A stretch of 64,000 nucleotides of DNA, taken from contig BNBA01000004.1 in NCBI GenBank assembly GCA_014654535.1, positions 52,805 through 116,804 on the forward strand. The letters are read 5' to 3'. Position 1 is the stretch's first letter, and every line of letters begins with the position of its first letter. A model generated the notes under the pieces. It was not told the DNA's origin. It did not search any database and saw only the letters and a list, made by a program, of their open reading frames with translations. Of this stretch, positions 8,945 through 17,721 are shown one piece after another. Both the position numbers and the translations under genes were made by a program. Origin of the DNA: Xanthomonas boreopolis. Its GTDB lineage: Bacteria; Pseudomonadota; Gammaproteobacteria; Xanthomonadales; Xanthomonadaceae.

Positions 8945-9007
8945 GCTCGTCACGGGCGGCGGGGGCAGGCGCGGCGCCCGCGATCCTTCACCGATCAGGA
9001 GTGTTCG

Positions 9008-10153
9008 ATGGCGTCGACCGAGGCCAGGCCGCAGAATCCGTCTTCCTCCGCGGCGTCGGAGCGCCCGGACGACTACCTCTCGATCAGCGGCGTGCGCAAG
9101 GAGTTCGACGGTTTCGTCGCGCTCGACGACGTCAGCCTGAACGTGCGCAAGGGCGAGATCTTCGCGCTGCTCGGCGGTTCGGGCAGCGGCAAGTCCACGC
9201 TGCTGCGCTGCCTGGCCGGTTTCGAGACGCCGACCCGCGGCCGCATCGTCCTCGACGGCCAGCCGATGAACGACCTGCCGCCGTACGAGCGGCCGATCAA
9301 CATGATGTTCCAGTCTTACGCGCTGTTCCCGCACATGACGGTCGAGCAGAACATCGCCTTCGGCCTCAAGCAGGACGGGCTGGGCAAGGACGCGATCCGC
9401 ACGCGCGTGGGCGAGATGCTCGAGCTGGTGCAGCTGGGCAGGCTCGCCAAGCGCAAGCCGCACCAGCTCTCCGGCGGGCAGCAGCAGCGCGTGGCGCTGG
9501 CGCGCTCGCTGGCCAAGGGGCCGAAGCTGCTGCTGCTGGACGAGCCGATGGGCGCGCTCGACAAGAAGCTGCGCAACCAGATGCAGCTGGAGCTGGTCAA
9601 CATCATCGAGAAGACCGGCGTCACCTGCGTGATGGTCACCCACGACCAGGAGGAGGCGATGACGATGGCCACCCGCATCGCGCTGATGGACCAGGGCTGG
9701 ATCCAGCAGGTCGGCACGCCGGCGGACATCTACGAGTCGCCGAACAGCCGCTTCGCCGCCGAGTTCATCGGTTCGGTGAACCTGATCGAGGGCCGGATCG
9801 ACGAGGATCAGCCCGACCACGTGACGCTGCTCTGCCCGCAGTTCCCGGTGCCGATCTACATCAGCCACGGCATCACCGGCGTGGAAGGCCAGGAGGTGGC
9901 CTTCGCGGTGCGCCCGGAGAAGGTGTGGATCACCCAGGCCGAGCCGGAGCAGCAGTACAACAAGGCGCGCGGGACCATCGAGGACATCGCCTATTTCGGC
10001 AGCCACTCGATCTTCCACGTGCGCCTGCCCAGCGGCCTCAAGCTGCAATCCAACTTCGCCAACCAGAAGCGCTGGGAGAGCGAGGGGATGACCTGGGGCG
10101 ACGAGGTCTGGGTGTCCTGGGACGACAACGACGGCGTGGTGCTGACCTCATGA
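9008..10153 (+). CDS. potG: Polyamine ABC transporter ATP-binding protein
   Basis: PotA/PotG-class ATPase, 381 aa. Walker A GGSGSGKST at residues 56-64, ABC signature LSGGQQQ from 154, Walker B LLLLDEP at 174-180 and H-loop VTHDQEEA are intact. The C-terminal ~130 residues form the TOBE-type regulatory domain. The ATG at 9008 follows AGGAG by seven bases; the frame is open further upstream but without family similarity. It energises putrescine/spermidine uptake with the two permeases that follow, and overlaps potH by four bases (ATGA). Confidence 0.92.
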   Translation: MASTEARPQNPSSSAASERPDDYLSISGVRKEFDGFVALDDVSLNVRKGEIFALLGGSGSGKSTLLRCLAGFETPTRGRIVLDGQPMNDLPPYERPINMMFQSYALFPHMTVEQNIAFGLKQDGLGKDAIRTRVGEMLELVQLGRLAKRKPHQLSGGQQQRVALARSLAKGPKLLLLDEPMGALDKKLRNQMQLELVNIIEKTGVTCVMVTHDQEEAMTMATRIALMDQGWIQQVGTPADIYESPNSRFAAEFIGSVNLIEGRIDEDQPDHVTLLCPQFPVPIYISHGITGVEGQEVAFAVRPEKVWITQAEPEQQYNKARGTIEDIAYFGSHSIFHVRLPSGLKLQSNFANQKRWESEGMTWGDEVWVSWDDNDGVVLTS

Positions 10154-11061
10154 ACCCGCGCGCGCTCAAACGCTGGCTGCCGGGCGGCCGCTGGGCGGTG
10201 ATCGCGCCGCCGTACCTGTGGCTGCTCGTGTTCTTCGCGATCCCGTTCCTGATCGTGCTAAAGATCTCCTTCAGCCGGCTGGCGATCGCGATGCCGCCGT
10301 ACACGCCGCTGCTGGAGTACGTGGACGAGGCGCTCACGGTCCGCCTCAACCTCGGCAACTATCTCTCCTTGCTGGCCGACAACCAGTACCTGCTGGCCTA
10401 CCTGAGTTCCATCAAGATCGCCGCGATCTCCACGCTGCTGGCGCTGCTGGCCGGCTATCCGATCGCCTACGTGATCGCGCGGATGCCGCCGGCGGCGCGC
10501 AACGTCGCGATGATGCTGGTGGTGCTGCCTTCTTGGACCTCGTTCCTGATCCGCGTGTACGCCTGGATCGGCATCCTCGACAGCAACGGCGTGCTCAACC
10601 GGCTGCTGACCGGGCTGGGCCTGATCGACTCGCCGCTGCACATCCTGTACACGCCCGTCGCCGCGTACATCGGCATCGTCTACTGCTACCTGCCGTTCAT
10701 GGTGCTGCCGCTGTACGCCAACCTCGTCAAGCTCGACCACCGCCTGCTCGAGGCCGCCTACGACCTCGGCGCGCGGCCGTGGAAGGCGTTCCTCACCATC
10801 ACCCTGCCGCTGTCGCGCAACGGCATCATCGCCGGCTGCATGCTGGTGATGATCCCGGCGGTGGGCGAGTTCGTGATCCCGGAGATGCTGGGCGGGCCGG
10901 ACACGCTGATGATCGGGCGCGTGCTGTGGGGCGAGTTCTTCAACAACCGCAACTGGCCGGTGGCCTCGGCGGTGGCGATCGTGATGCTGGGCTTGCTGAT
11001 GATCCCGATCCTGATCTTCAACCGTTACCAGCAGCGCGAGCTGGAAGGGCGGCTGACATGA
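10150..11061 (+). CDS. potH: Polyamine ABC transporter permease PotH
   Basis: Inner-membrane permease, 303 aa, with six predicted helices and the binding-protein-dependent EAA loop (LLEAAYDLGARPWKAFLTITLPLS) that docks on the ATPase. Its order before a shorter permease matches PotH/PotI and SpuG/SpuH. The ATG at 10150 overlaps the potG stop. Confidence 0.92.
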   Translation: MNPRALKRWLPGGRWAVIAPPYLWLLVFFAIPFLIVLKISFSRLAIAMPPYTPLLEYVDEALTVRLNLGNYLSLLADNQYLLAYLSSIKIAAISTLLALLAGYPIAYVIARMPPAARNVAMMLVVLPSWTSFLIRVYAWIGILDSNGVLNRLLTGLGLIDSPLHILYTPVAAYIGIVYCYLPFMVLPLYANLVKLDHRLLEAAYDLGARPWKAFLTITLPLSRNGIIAGCMLVMIPAVGEFVIPEMLGGPDTLMIGRVLWGEFFNNRNWPVASAVAIVMLGLLMIPILIFNRYQQRELEGRLT

Positions 11062-11903
11062 GCGCGACGCGCGGCGGCCGCCTGGCGACCTGGCTGGTGC
11101 TGGGCCTGGGGTTCGGCTTCCTGTACCTGCCGATCCTGTTGCTGATCGTCTACTCGTTCAACGAGTCGCGCCTGGCCACGGTCTGGTCGGGCTTCTCGAC
11201 CAAGTGGTACGGCGAACTGCTGCGCGACCGGCAGATGCTGGACGCGGCCTGGATCAGCCTCAAGGTCGCGTTCTGGACCGCCACCGCCTCGATGGTGATC
11301 GGCACGATGGCGGCGATGGCGATGACCCGGCTGCGGCGCTTCCCCGGCAAGACGCTGTTCGGCGCGCTGATCTCCGCGCCGCTGGTGATGCCGGAGGTGA
11401 TCATCGGCCTGTCGATCCTGCTGATGCTGGTCTCGGTCGGCGGCGCGATCGGCATCGCGCCGAAGGGCGTCACCGCGATCTGGATCGCGCACGTCACCTT
11501 CACCCTGTCGTTCGTCACCGTGGTGGTGTCCTCGCGCCTGCAGGAGCTGGACCGCTCGCTGGAAGAGGCGGCGATGGACCTGGGCGCGAACCGGCTCAAG
11601 GTGTTCTTCCTGATCACGCTGCCGATCATCGCCCCGGCGCTGGTGTCCGGGTGGCTGCTGGCGTTCACGCTGTCGCTGGACGACGTGGTGATCGCCAGCT
11701 TCGTCGCCGGCCCGAGTTCGACCACCTTGCCGATGAAGGTGTTCTCCTCGGTACGCATGGGCCTGAGCCCGAAGATCAACGCGTTGGCGACGATCCTGGT
11801 GCTGGCGGTGTCGGTGGCCGCGGCGATCGGCTGGTGGATCATGGCGCGCAACGAGAAGCGCCGGCAGCAGGACATCCAGCTGGCGCTGCAGGAGAACGGT
11901 TGA
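11058..11903 (+). CDS. potI: Polyamine ABC transporter permease PotI
   Basis: Second permease, 281 aa, six helices, with the EAA loop LEEAAMDLGANRLKVFFLIT and the family hallmark SLDDVVIASFVAGP. The ATG at 11058 overlaps the potH stop (ATGA), so potG, potH and potI are translationally coupled. It completes the uptake system whose binding proteins lie 5 kb upstream, beyond the inserted efflux genes. Confidence 0.92.
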   Translation: MSATRGGRLATWLVLGLGFGFLYLPILLLIVYSFNESRLATVWSGFSTKWYGELLRDRQMLDAAWISLKVAFWTATASMVIGTMAAMAMTRLRRFPGKTLFGALISAPLVMPEVIIGLSILLMLVSVGGAIGIAPKGVTAIWIAHVTFTLSFVTVVVSSRLQELDRSLEEAAMDLGANRLKVFFLITLPIIAPALVSGWLLAFTLSLDDVVIASFVAGPSSTTLPMKVFSSVRMGLSPKINALATILVLAVSVAAAIGWWIMARNEKRRQQDIQLALQENG

Positions 11904-12019
11904 GTTCGCGGGGCGGCTACGGCCCGCCGCGGCCGGGGCCGCCCCCGCAATGATGTCGCTGACGCGATGACGACCTGCGCGGGGCTAGCATATGCGCATT
12001 CGTTTTCCGGAGTCGCACG

Positions 12020-13384
12020 ATGAGCTACCAGACCGTCAATCCGTACACGGGCCGACCCGAGCACACCGTCCAGGCGATGGACCAGGCGGCGATCGAGCGG
12101 CGCCTGGCCGCCGCGGCCAGGGCGTTCCCGGCCTGGGCGGCGCGGCCGCTGGACGAGCGCGGCGCGCTGCTGCGCAAGGCCGGCGAGGAACTGGCCCGGC
12201 GCCGCGACGACATCCAGCGGATCATGACGGCGGAAATGGGCAAGCTGCGCAAGGAGGCGCTGGCCGAGATCGACAAGTGCGCGCAGGCTTGCGCGTACTA
12301 CGCCGAGCACGCCGCGGAATACCTGGCGCCCAAGGAGATCCGCACCGAGGCACAGCGCAGCTACGTCCACTACGAGCCGATCGGCTGCGTGTTCGCGGTG
12401 ATGCCGTGGAACTTCCCGATCTGGCAGGTGTTCCGTTTCCTCGCGCCGTCGCTGATGGCGGGCAACGTATCCCTGCTCAAGCACGCGACGAACGTGCCGC
12501 GTTGCGCCGACGCGATCGCCGAGGTGCTGGAGGCCGCGGGCGTGCCGGAAGGCGTGTTCGACGTGCTGCACATCGACAACGAGCAGGCCGCGGCGGTGTT
12601 GCGCGATCCCCGCGTCGCCGCGGTGACGCTGACCGGCAGCGAGCGTGCCGGGCGCGCGATCGCGTCCAACGCGGGCGAGCAGCTGAAGAAATCGGTGATG
12701 GAGCTCGGCGGCAGCGACGCCTTCGTCGTGCTCGACGACGCGGACCTCGACAGGACGGTCGAGGCCGCGGTGAAGTCGCGTTTCGACAATGCCGGCCAGA
12801 CCTGCATCGCCGCCAAGCGCTTCATCGTGGTAGAGGCGATCGCCGACGCGTTCGTGGCGAAGTTCGTCGAAGCCGCGGGCAAGCGCAGCTACGGCGATCC
12901 CGCCGACGAGGCCACGACGCTGGCGCCGATGGCGCGCGCCGACCTGCGCGACGAACTGCACAAGCAGGTACGGGCCAGCATCGCCAAGGGCGCCGAGCTG
13001 TTGCTGGGCGGCGAGCCGATCCCGGGCTCGCATGCCGGTTATCCGGCCACGATCCTGGACCGGGTAGGCCCGGGCATGCCGGCCTACGAGGAGGAGCTGT
13101 TCGGCCCGGTCGCGGCGATCCTCCGCGTCAAGGACGAGGCCGAAGCCGTGCGCGTCGCCAACGACACCACCTTCGGCCTCGGCGGCAGCGTCTGGACCGG
13201 CGACGCCGGGCGCGGCGAGGCCGTGGCGCGCCAGCTGCAATGCGGCGCCGCGTTCGTCAACGCCATCGTGAAGAGCGACGTGCGGATGCCGTTCGGCGGC
13301 ACCAAGCGTTCCGGTTTCGGCCGCGAACTGGCCGAGCATGGCATCCATGAGTTCATGAACGTCAAGACGATCTACGTGGCTTGA
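12020..13384 (+). CDS. NAD(P)-dependent aldehyde dehydrogenase, succinate-semialdehyde type
   Basis: ALDH-superfamily enzyme, 454 aa, closest in look to the succinate-semialdehyde dehydrogenase group (Sad/YneI-like). It has the PWNFPIWQ cofactor-binding segment, the general base in MELGGSD (Glu228) and the catalytic cysteine in NAGQTCIAAKR (Cys262), with the usual 34-residue spacing. It lies 116 bases after potI and is preceded by GGAG before the ATG. In this setting it would finish polyamine degradation by oxidising 4-aminobutanal or succinate semialdehyde. Its exact substrate cannot be fixed from sequence. Confidence 0.85.
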   Translation: MSYQTVNPYTGRPEHTVQAMDQAAIERRLAAAARAFPAWAARPLDERGALLRKAGEELARRRDDIQRIMTAEMGKLRKEALAEIDKCAQACAYYAEHAAEYLAPKEIRTEAQRSYVHYEPIGCVFAVMPWNFPIWQVFRFLAPSLMAGNVSLLKHATNVPRCADAIAEVLEAAGVPEGVFDVLHIDNEQAAAVLRDPRVAAVTLTGSERAGRAIASNAGEQLKKSVMELGGSDAFVVLDDADLDRTVEAAVKSRFDNAGQTCIAAKRFIVVEAIADAFVAKFVEAAGKRSYGDPADEATTLAPMARADLRDELHKQVRASIAKGAELLLGGEPIPGSHAGYPATILDRVGPGMPAYEEELFGPVAAILRVKDEAEAVRVANDTTFGLGGSVWTGDAGRGEAVARQLQCGAAFVNAIVKSDVRMPFGGTKRSGFGRELAEHGIHEFMNVKTIYVA

Positions 13385-13422
13385 GCGGGCCCCGGGAGAG
13401 CTTGCCCCGGATCGCGTGGTGC

Positions 13423-13460
13423 TGTGGGAGTGGCCTCGGCATGCCGAGGCCACTCCCACA
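13423..13460. repeat. Perfect 38-base REP-like palindrome
   Basis: A perfect inverted repeat with 19-base arms, TGTGGGAGTGGCCTCGGCA and its complement, no loop. It belongs to the same dispersed family as those at 2878, 8697 and 16918 (GTGGGAG core). It lies between the convergent aldehyde dehydrogenase and corA genes, where it could terminate transcription both ways. Confidence 0.85.
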
Positions 13461-13518
13461 AGAAGACGCAAGAAAGCTTCGGGTCGCTTGACAGCCGGAT
13501 CCAGGCAAAGATGCTTCT

Positions 13519-13588
13519 CCCGAATCCCGAATCCCGAATCCCGAATCCCGAATCCCGAATCCCGAATCCCGAATCCCGAATCCCGAAT
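13519..13588. repeat. CCCGAAT heptamer array, ten copies
   Basis: Ten perfect tandem copies of CCCGAAT (ATTCGGG on the other strand), ending 10 bases before the corA stop codon. A partial, degenerate version recurs near 63614 (CCCGAATTCCCGATCCCGG), so it is a genome-type repeat. The seven-base unit has no spacers and is not CRISPR. Confidence 0.95.
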
Positions 13589-13598
13589 CCCGGCGCCC

Positions 13599-14606
13599 CT
13601 ACAGCCACTTCGCCCGCTTGAACAGGCGATACAGCACCAGGCACGACAGCGCCACGCCGCCCACGAGGATCGGGTAGGACCAGCGTCCGCCGAGTTCCGG
13701 CATGTGCTCGAAGTTCATGCCGTACCAGCTGGTGATCAGGGTCGGCGCCGCCAGCAGCGCCGCCCAGGCGCCGAGGCGCTTGACCGTCTCGCCCTGGGCC
13801 AGCGTGACCAGCGAGAGGTTCACGCTCAGTGCGGTACCCAGCATCTCGCGCAACGTGTCGATCGCGTCGTTGATGCGCGCCGCGTGGTCCAGCACGTCGC
13901 GCAGGTAGACGACGACGCTGTCGGGGATCAAGGGACCGGGGTTGCGCTTGAGGTGCGAGAGCACGTCCTGCAGCGGCGCCACCACCAGCCGCATCTTGTT
14001 GAGCTCGCGCTTGAGCTCGTACAGCCGCACCACGGTGCGGCGCTTGTAGCTCTCCGAGAAGATGTCCTTCTCCAGCAGTTCCAGGGTGTCCCGGAACTCG
14101 TCCATGATCGGCAGGTAGTTGTCGACCACGAAGTCCAGGATGGCGTACAGGCTGAAGGCCGGGCCGAGCGACAGCATCGACGGCTCGCGCTCCATCTGCG
14201 CCCGCACCGGCGCATAGGAGAGCGAAGCGCCATGACGCACCGTCAGCAGGAAGCGCTTGCCGAGGAAGGCATGGGTCTCGCCGTAACGGATCCGCTCGTC
14301 CACCAGTTGCGCGGTCTTGACTACCACGAACAGCGAGTTGCCATAGCCCTCGACCTTGGGGCGCTGGTGCGCCTTGAGCGCGTCCTCGATCGCCAGGTCG
14401 TGCAGCCCGAACTCGCTCTGCAGCAGCCGCAGCACGTCCTCGGCGGGTTCGTACAGGCCCACCCAGACGAAGCCCTCGTCGTCCTTCTCGAGCTCTTCGC
14501 TGATCCGGTCGAGGCCGATGTCGTGGCGCTTGCCGTGGCCATCGTAGAACGCGCAGGTGATGACGCACGCGGGATTGTCGGAAGGGGTCGGGTGCATTTC
14601 GGTCAT
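13599..14606 (-). CDS. corA: CorA-family magnesium/cobalt transporter
   Basis: CorA pentameric Mg2+ channel, 335 aa: a large cytoplasmic alpha/beta domain and helical stalk, then two C-terminal membrane helices. The signature YGMNF is present (GMN at residues 296-298) with MPE in the periplasmic loop, and the protein ends in a positively charged KRAKWL tail. I chose the ATG at 14606; an ATG at 14615 is also possible and neither has a strong ribosome site. It lies 133 bases downstream of the DUF4105 gene and near corC, so Mg2+/Co2+ import and efflux genes are close together. Confidence 0.9.
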   Translation of the reverse strand: MTEMHPTPSDNPACVITCAFYDGHGKRHDIGLDRISEELEKDDEGFVWVGLYEPAEDVLRLLQSEFGLHDLAIEDALKAHQRPKVEGYGNSLFVVVKTAQLVDERIRYGETHAFLGKRFLLTVRHGASLSYAPVRAQMEREPSMLSLGPAFSLYAILDFVVDNYLPIMDEFRDTLELLEKDIFSESYKRRTVVRLYELKRELNKMRLVVAPLQDVLSHLKRNPGPLIPDSVVVYLRDVLDHAARINDAIDTLREMLGTALSVNLSLVTLAQGETVKRLGAWAALLAAPTLITSWYGMNFEHMPELGGRWSYPILVGGVALSCLVLYRLFKRAKWL

Positions 14607-14739
14607 GGCGCGCATCGTGCGCCAGCGCGCGGGCAGGGGCAAGCCGCGCCGTTCGCGCGCAGCGGGCGCTACGACGGGAACGTGAGCGTGATCCGCGCTC
14701 CGGGAAGCCGCGATCCCGCCGAAGCGGAATCCGTGGACG

Positions 14740-15945
14740 CTAGCCCGCGGCGGGCGGGACCGTCTTGCGGACGCGCCCCAGCGCCATGGCCAGCGCGGCA
14801 TGGATCGGCAACAGCAGCATGATCCACTGCAGATTGAACTGCGGCTGGAACGACAGCCAGTCGATGACCAGCGCGAGCACGCCCGCGGCGACCACCAGCC
14901 AGGCGACGATGCCGAACCACCGGCCGGGCACGTGCCGCCGCAGCGATCCGAAGGCGCCGGCGACCAGCAGCAGGCACAGCGGATTGAGCAGGAGCAGGTT
15001 GCGGTTGCCCCAGGCGGCCTGGTGCGCGGTGAAGCCCCACAGGTAGATCAACAGCCCGCCGCCGATCGCGCAGGCCAGCCAGAACGGAATCGCCAGGCCG
15101 GCCAGCAGGCGCGGGCGCCGCGCGAGGGCCAGCACGCCGGCGGCGACGACCAGGCCGGCAAGCAGCCACGGCCAGCGCGACCGCGCCTGGTCCGGCGGTT
15201 CCGGCGCGATACGGTGCGGCAGCAGTTCCTGGGTGGACTGCACCAGCGGGCGGCCTTCGCTGTTGCGCGCCTCGGCGAGGCTTTCGGCGAGCCGCATCGG
15301 GACGAACGCTTCCTGCCAGCGCGACAGCGGTTTGTCGGCGTAGGGCCCCAGCCCCAGGTCGAAGCCGAGCCACATCCACGGCGCCGGCGAGGCCAGCCGC
15401 ACCGCTTCGCTGCGATAGGTATTGCCGCGCGAGCGGCCGGCGAGCTGCGCCTTCAATGCGCCTCCCATCGCCTGGTCCAGGCTGTCGCGGACCATCGTGG
15501 CGCAGTTGGCGGTGAAGTAGTCGTAGCGGTAGCGCGCGTTCTCCGGGCGGCTGCGCACCGCCAAAGCGTCGGCCAGCGCGATCGCCTGCCGCGGGGGCAG
15601 GTCCAGCCACTGGATGCTGACCCCGCGCCCGCTGTCGCGGTACTGCTGCAGGTCTTCTTCCAGCGGCAGCGCGACGAGGTAGTACATCATCTCGCCTTCG
15701 ATGAAGCGGCCGACGAAGTCGGGCTCGCTCGGGTCGAAATAGCCGAAGTTGTACGAGATGGCCCGTCCGGTGGCGGGATCGGCCACCACGATCGCGTCGT
15801 GGCCGAAGCGTTCGAAGAACACCTCGCCGGGCTGCATCGTCGCCACGCCGATCCGCGGCGCGGCCTGGGCGGACGCCCAGGCCGGCAGCAGGCAGGCCAG
15901 CAACGCCAGCAGCCGCAGCGCGGCGATGGGAAGTGCGCGGATCAA
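14740..15945 (-). CDS. DUF4105 membrane protein, Lnb-like lipoprotein N-acyltransferase candidate
   Basis: 401 aa. Signal peptide (residues 1-26), a periplasmic DUF4105 domain with conserved FFERFGHDAI (His49), YNFGYFDP and DYFTANCATMVRD (Cys148), then about five C-terminal membrane helices. DUF4105 proteins of Bacteroides have been reported as lipoprotein N-acyltransferases (Lnb), a Cys-based replacement for Lnt. The gene starts at a TTG overlapping the corC stop (TTGA), with AGGACGAGG just before it, so it is coupled to corC. In E. coli that position holds lnt. Function is inferred from family and place; the genome may carry lnt elsewhere. Confidence 0.7.
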   Translation of the reverse strand: MIRALPIAALRLLALLACLLPAWASAQAAPRIGVATMQPGEVFFERFGHDAIVVADPATGRAISYNFGYFDPSEPDFVGRFIEGEMMYYLVALPLEEDLQQYRDSGRGVSIQWLDLPPRQAIALADALAVRSRPENARYRYDYFTANCATMVRDSLDQAMGGALKAQLAGRSRGNTYRSEAVRLASPAPWMWLGFDLGLGPYADKPLSRWQEAFVPMRLAESLAEARNSEGRPLVQSTQELLPHRIAPEPPDQARSRWPWLLAGLVVAAGVLALARRPRLLAGLAIPFWLACAIGGGLLIYLWGFTAHQAAWGNRNLLLLNPLCLLLVAGAFGSLRRHVPGRWFGIVAWLVVAAGVLALVIDWLSFQPQFNLQWIMLLLPIHAALAMALGRVRKTVPPAAG

Positions 15946-16826
15946 GCCTCGTCCTGCAGTTCGGGCGGCAGCACGGTGACGTGCAGCGCATGCACGCGGC
16001 GCGCGTCGGCCTTGGCGACGCGGAACGCGAACCGGCCCAGCGTCAGTTCCTCGCCGGTCTCGGGCAGGTGGCCGATCGCGTCGGTCACCAGGCCGCCCAC
16101 CGTGTCGTAGTCGTCGTCGGGGAAGTCGGCGCCGAAGCGCTCGTTGAAATCCTCGATCGGCGTCAGCGCGTCGACCACGTACTGCCCGTCGGACTGCACG
16201 GCGATCAGCGAGCTCTCGTCCTCGGCCTCGTCGTGCTCGTCGTCGATCTCGCCGACGATCTGTTCCAGCACGTCCTCGATGGTGACCAGGCCGGCCACGC
16301 CGCCGTACTCGTCCACCACGATCGCCATGTGGTTGCGCGACAGCCGGAATTCCTTGAGCAGGACGTTGAGCTTCTTGGACTCCGGGATCAGCACCGCCGG
16401 GCGCAGCAGCTCGCGCACGTTGCCGGGACCGTTGTCGGCGACCACGCCGCGCAGCAGGTCCTTGGCGAGCAGGATGCCGAGCACCTCGTCCTTGTTCTCG
16501 CCATGCACGGGGAAGCGGGAATGGCCGGATTCGACCACCTGCTTCATCAGGTCGAGGAAGCGCGACTCGACCGGCAGCGAGACCATCTGCGAGCGCGGCA
16601 CCATCACGTCGGCGACGGTGAGCTCGGAGACCGAGATCGCGCCTTCCATCATGCGCAGCGTATCGGCGGCGATCAGGCCGTCGCCGTGGGCCGTGCGAAG
16701 CAGGGCGACCAGTTCGTCGCGGGTATGCGGTTCGCCCGAGAAGGCCGCGCTGAGGCGTTCGAGCCAACTGCGGCGTCTTTCCTGGGGTTCGGGCGAACTG
16801 TGACTACTGTCGTCTTCGGACATCAT
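15942..16826 (-). CDS. corC: CorC/HlyC-family CBS-domain transporter-associated protein
   Basis: YbeX/CorC homologue, 294 aa. Order: acidic N-terminus, paired CBS domains from about residue 60 (VADVMVPRSQMVSLP, HSRFPVHGENKDEVLGILLAKDLL, VDEYGGVAGLVTIEDVLEQIVGEI), then the CorC_HlyC transporter-associated domain (DDDYDTVGGLVTDAIGHLP). It is soluble, with no membrane segment, and is linked to Mg2+/Co2+ efflux and ribosome function in E. coli. Start may be 16826 or the next ATG at 16823. Overlaps the DUF4105 gene by four bases. Confidence 0.9.
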   Translation of the reverse strand: MMSEDDSSHSSPEPQERRRSWLERLSAAFSGEPHTRDELVALLRTAHGDGLIAADTLRMMEGAISVSELTVADVMVPRSQMVSLPVESRFLDLMKQVVESGHSRFPVHGENKDEVLGILLAKDLLRGVVADNGPGNVRELLRPAVLIPESKKLNVLLKEFRLSRNHMAIVVDEYGGVAGLVTIEDVLEQIVGEIDDEHDEAEDESSLIAVQSDGQYVVDALTPIEDFNERFGADFPDDDYDTVGGLVTDAIGHLPETGEELTLGRFAFRVAKADARRVHALHVTVLPPELQDEA

Positions 16827-16917
16827 TCGGGGAAACGGCACCCGGCGAGCCGGGCGTTGGGTCCAAGTCTAGCAGGGTGGAGCCGGGACCCGGGACCCGA
16901 GGGGCAGAAGCGACGTC

Positions 16918-17040
16918 CCCTGTGGGAGCGGCTTCAGCCGCGATGAGGCGTTCCCAGTTGAACCCCCGCACATGGATGTGCGGGCTTTTGCAGGGGGATC
17001 TGTATGAAAGCTCATCGCGGCTGAAGCCGCTCCCACAGGG
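16918..17040. repeat. REP doublet with 30-base perfect arms and a nested hairpin
   Basis: Perfect 30-base arms at 16918-16947 and 17011-17040 carry the core GTGGGAGCGGCTTCAGCCGC in opposite orientation. Between them lies a second hairpin, CCCGCACAT-GG-ATGTGCGGG (16965-16984), followed by CTTTTG. This is the BIME layout of two inverted REP units. It separates corC from the secreted orphan at 17099 and may terminate or stabilise that transcript. Confidence 0.85.
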
Positions 17041-17098
17041 CACAGGCTGTCTTGGCCGGGAACGGAGCCAAGAGCCCTTCCCCAATCCCGGTCGGTCC

Positions 17099-17623
17099 TC
17101 AAGGCTTGTCCAGGTCGTAGGTGCAGCCGGCCAGGGTCTTGCCCGGGTGGCTGCGCACGTCCGACACGCTCAGGATCACCGATTCGACCATCTTCTCGCC
17201 GGTGCCCGGGGTGACCACGTCGCGGCTGGCGACCTCGCGGCCGGCCATGAATTTCTCCGGCGTGTCCACGCCGGTTTCCAACTGCAGGCGCTTGGCGAGC
17301 GTGCGGGGATCGGGGCCGTCGAGCAGCAGCATGATCGTGCCGCCCGAGACCACGAGGTGGTCGCTGGATGCGCCGAACGCGGCGACCGGTGCCGGCAGCC
17401 GGAATTCGCTCATGAACGGATTGCTGCGCGGCAGCGCCTGCCAACCGAGGGCTTCGGCCGCGGCGGGGTCGTTCAGCACCGGCACGATGCCGTGCGCATA
17501 CGCCGCGATGTCCTGGCGGCACTCGATCAAGGCCGGCAGGTCGGGCGCGGTGGCCGGTTCGGCGGCCGCGCACGTGCCGGCGGCGAAGGCAAGGCCAAGG
17601 GCGGCGAGCAGGGGGCGGGTCAA
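17099..17623 (-). CDS. Secreted protein of unknown function
   Basis: 174 aa from a TTG at 17623 with GGAG nine bases upstream. A signal peptide is clear (TRPLLAALGLAFAAGTCAAA), and two cysteines outside it (ECRQD near residue 36 and AGCTYDLDKP at the end) could form a disulfide in the periplasm. I do not recognise the family. It sits between ybeY and corC on the same strand, interrupting what is usually a continuous ybeY-ybeX pair, and is flanked by the REP doublet. Composition is like its neighbours. Confidence 0.65.
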   Translation of the reverse strand: MTRPLLAALGLAFAAGTCAAAEPATAPDLPALIECRQDIAAYAHGIVPVLNDPAAAEALGWQALPRSNPFMSEFRLPAPVAAFGASSDHLVVSGGTIMLLLDGPDPRTLAKRLQLETGVDTPEKFMAGREVASRDVVTPGTGEKMVESVILSVSDVRSHPGKTLAGCTYDLDKP

Positions 17624-17721
17624 GAAGGCAGTCTCCGGAACATGGCGGGCGGAGGGCGTCGTAGAGATGCTTCGGTCCCGATGGGCGCTGCGTCCAGGCG
17701 CCGGTGCCGCGCGTCCCGGGC

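Noticed and set aside
13519..13588. CRISPR array
   Set aside because: The repeat unit is seven bases with no spacers and no cas genes nearby.
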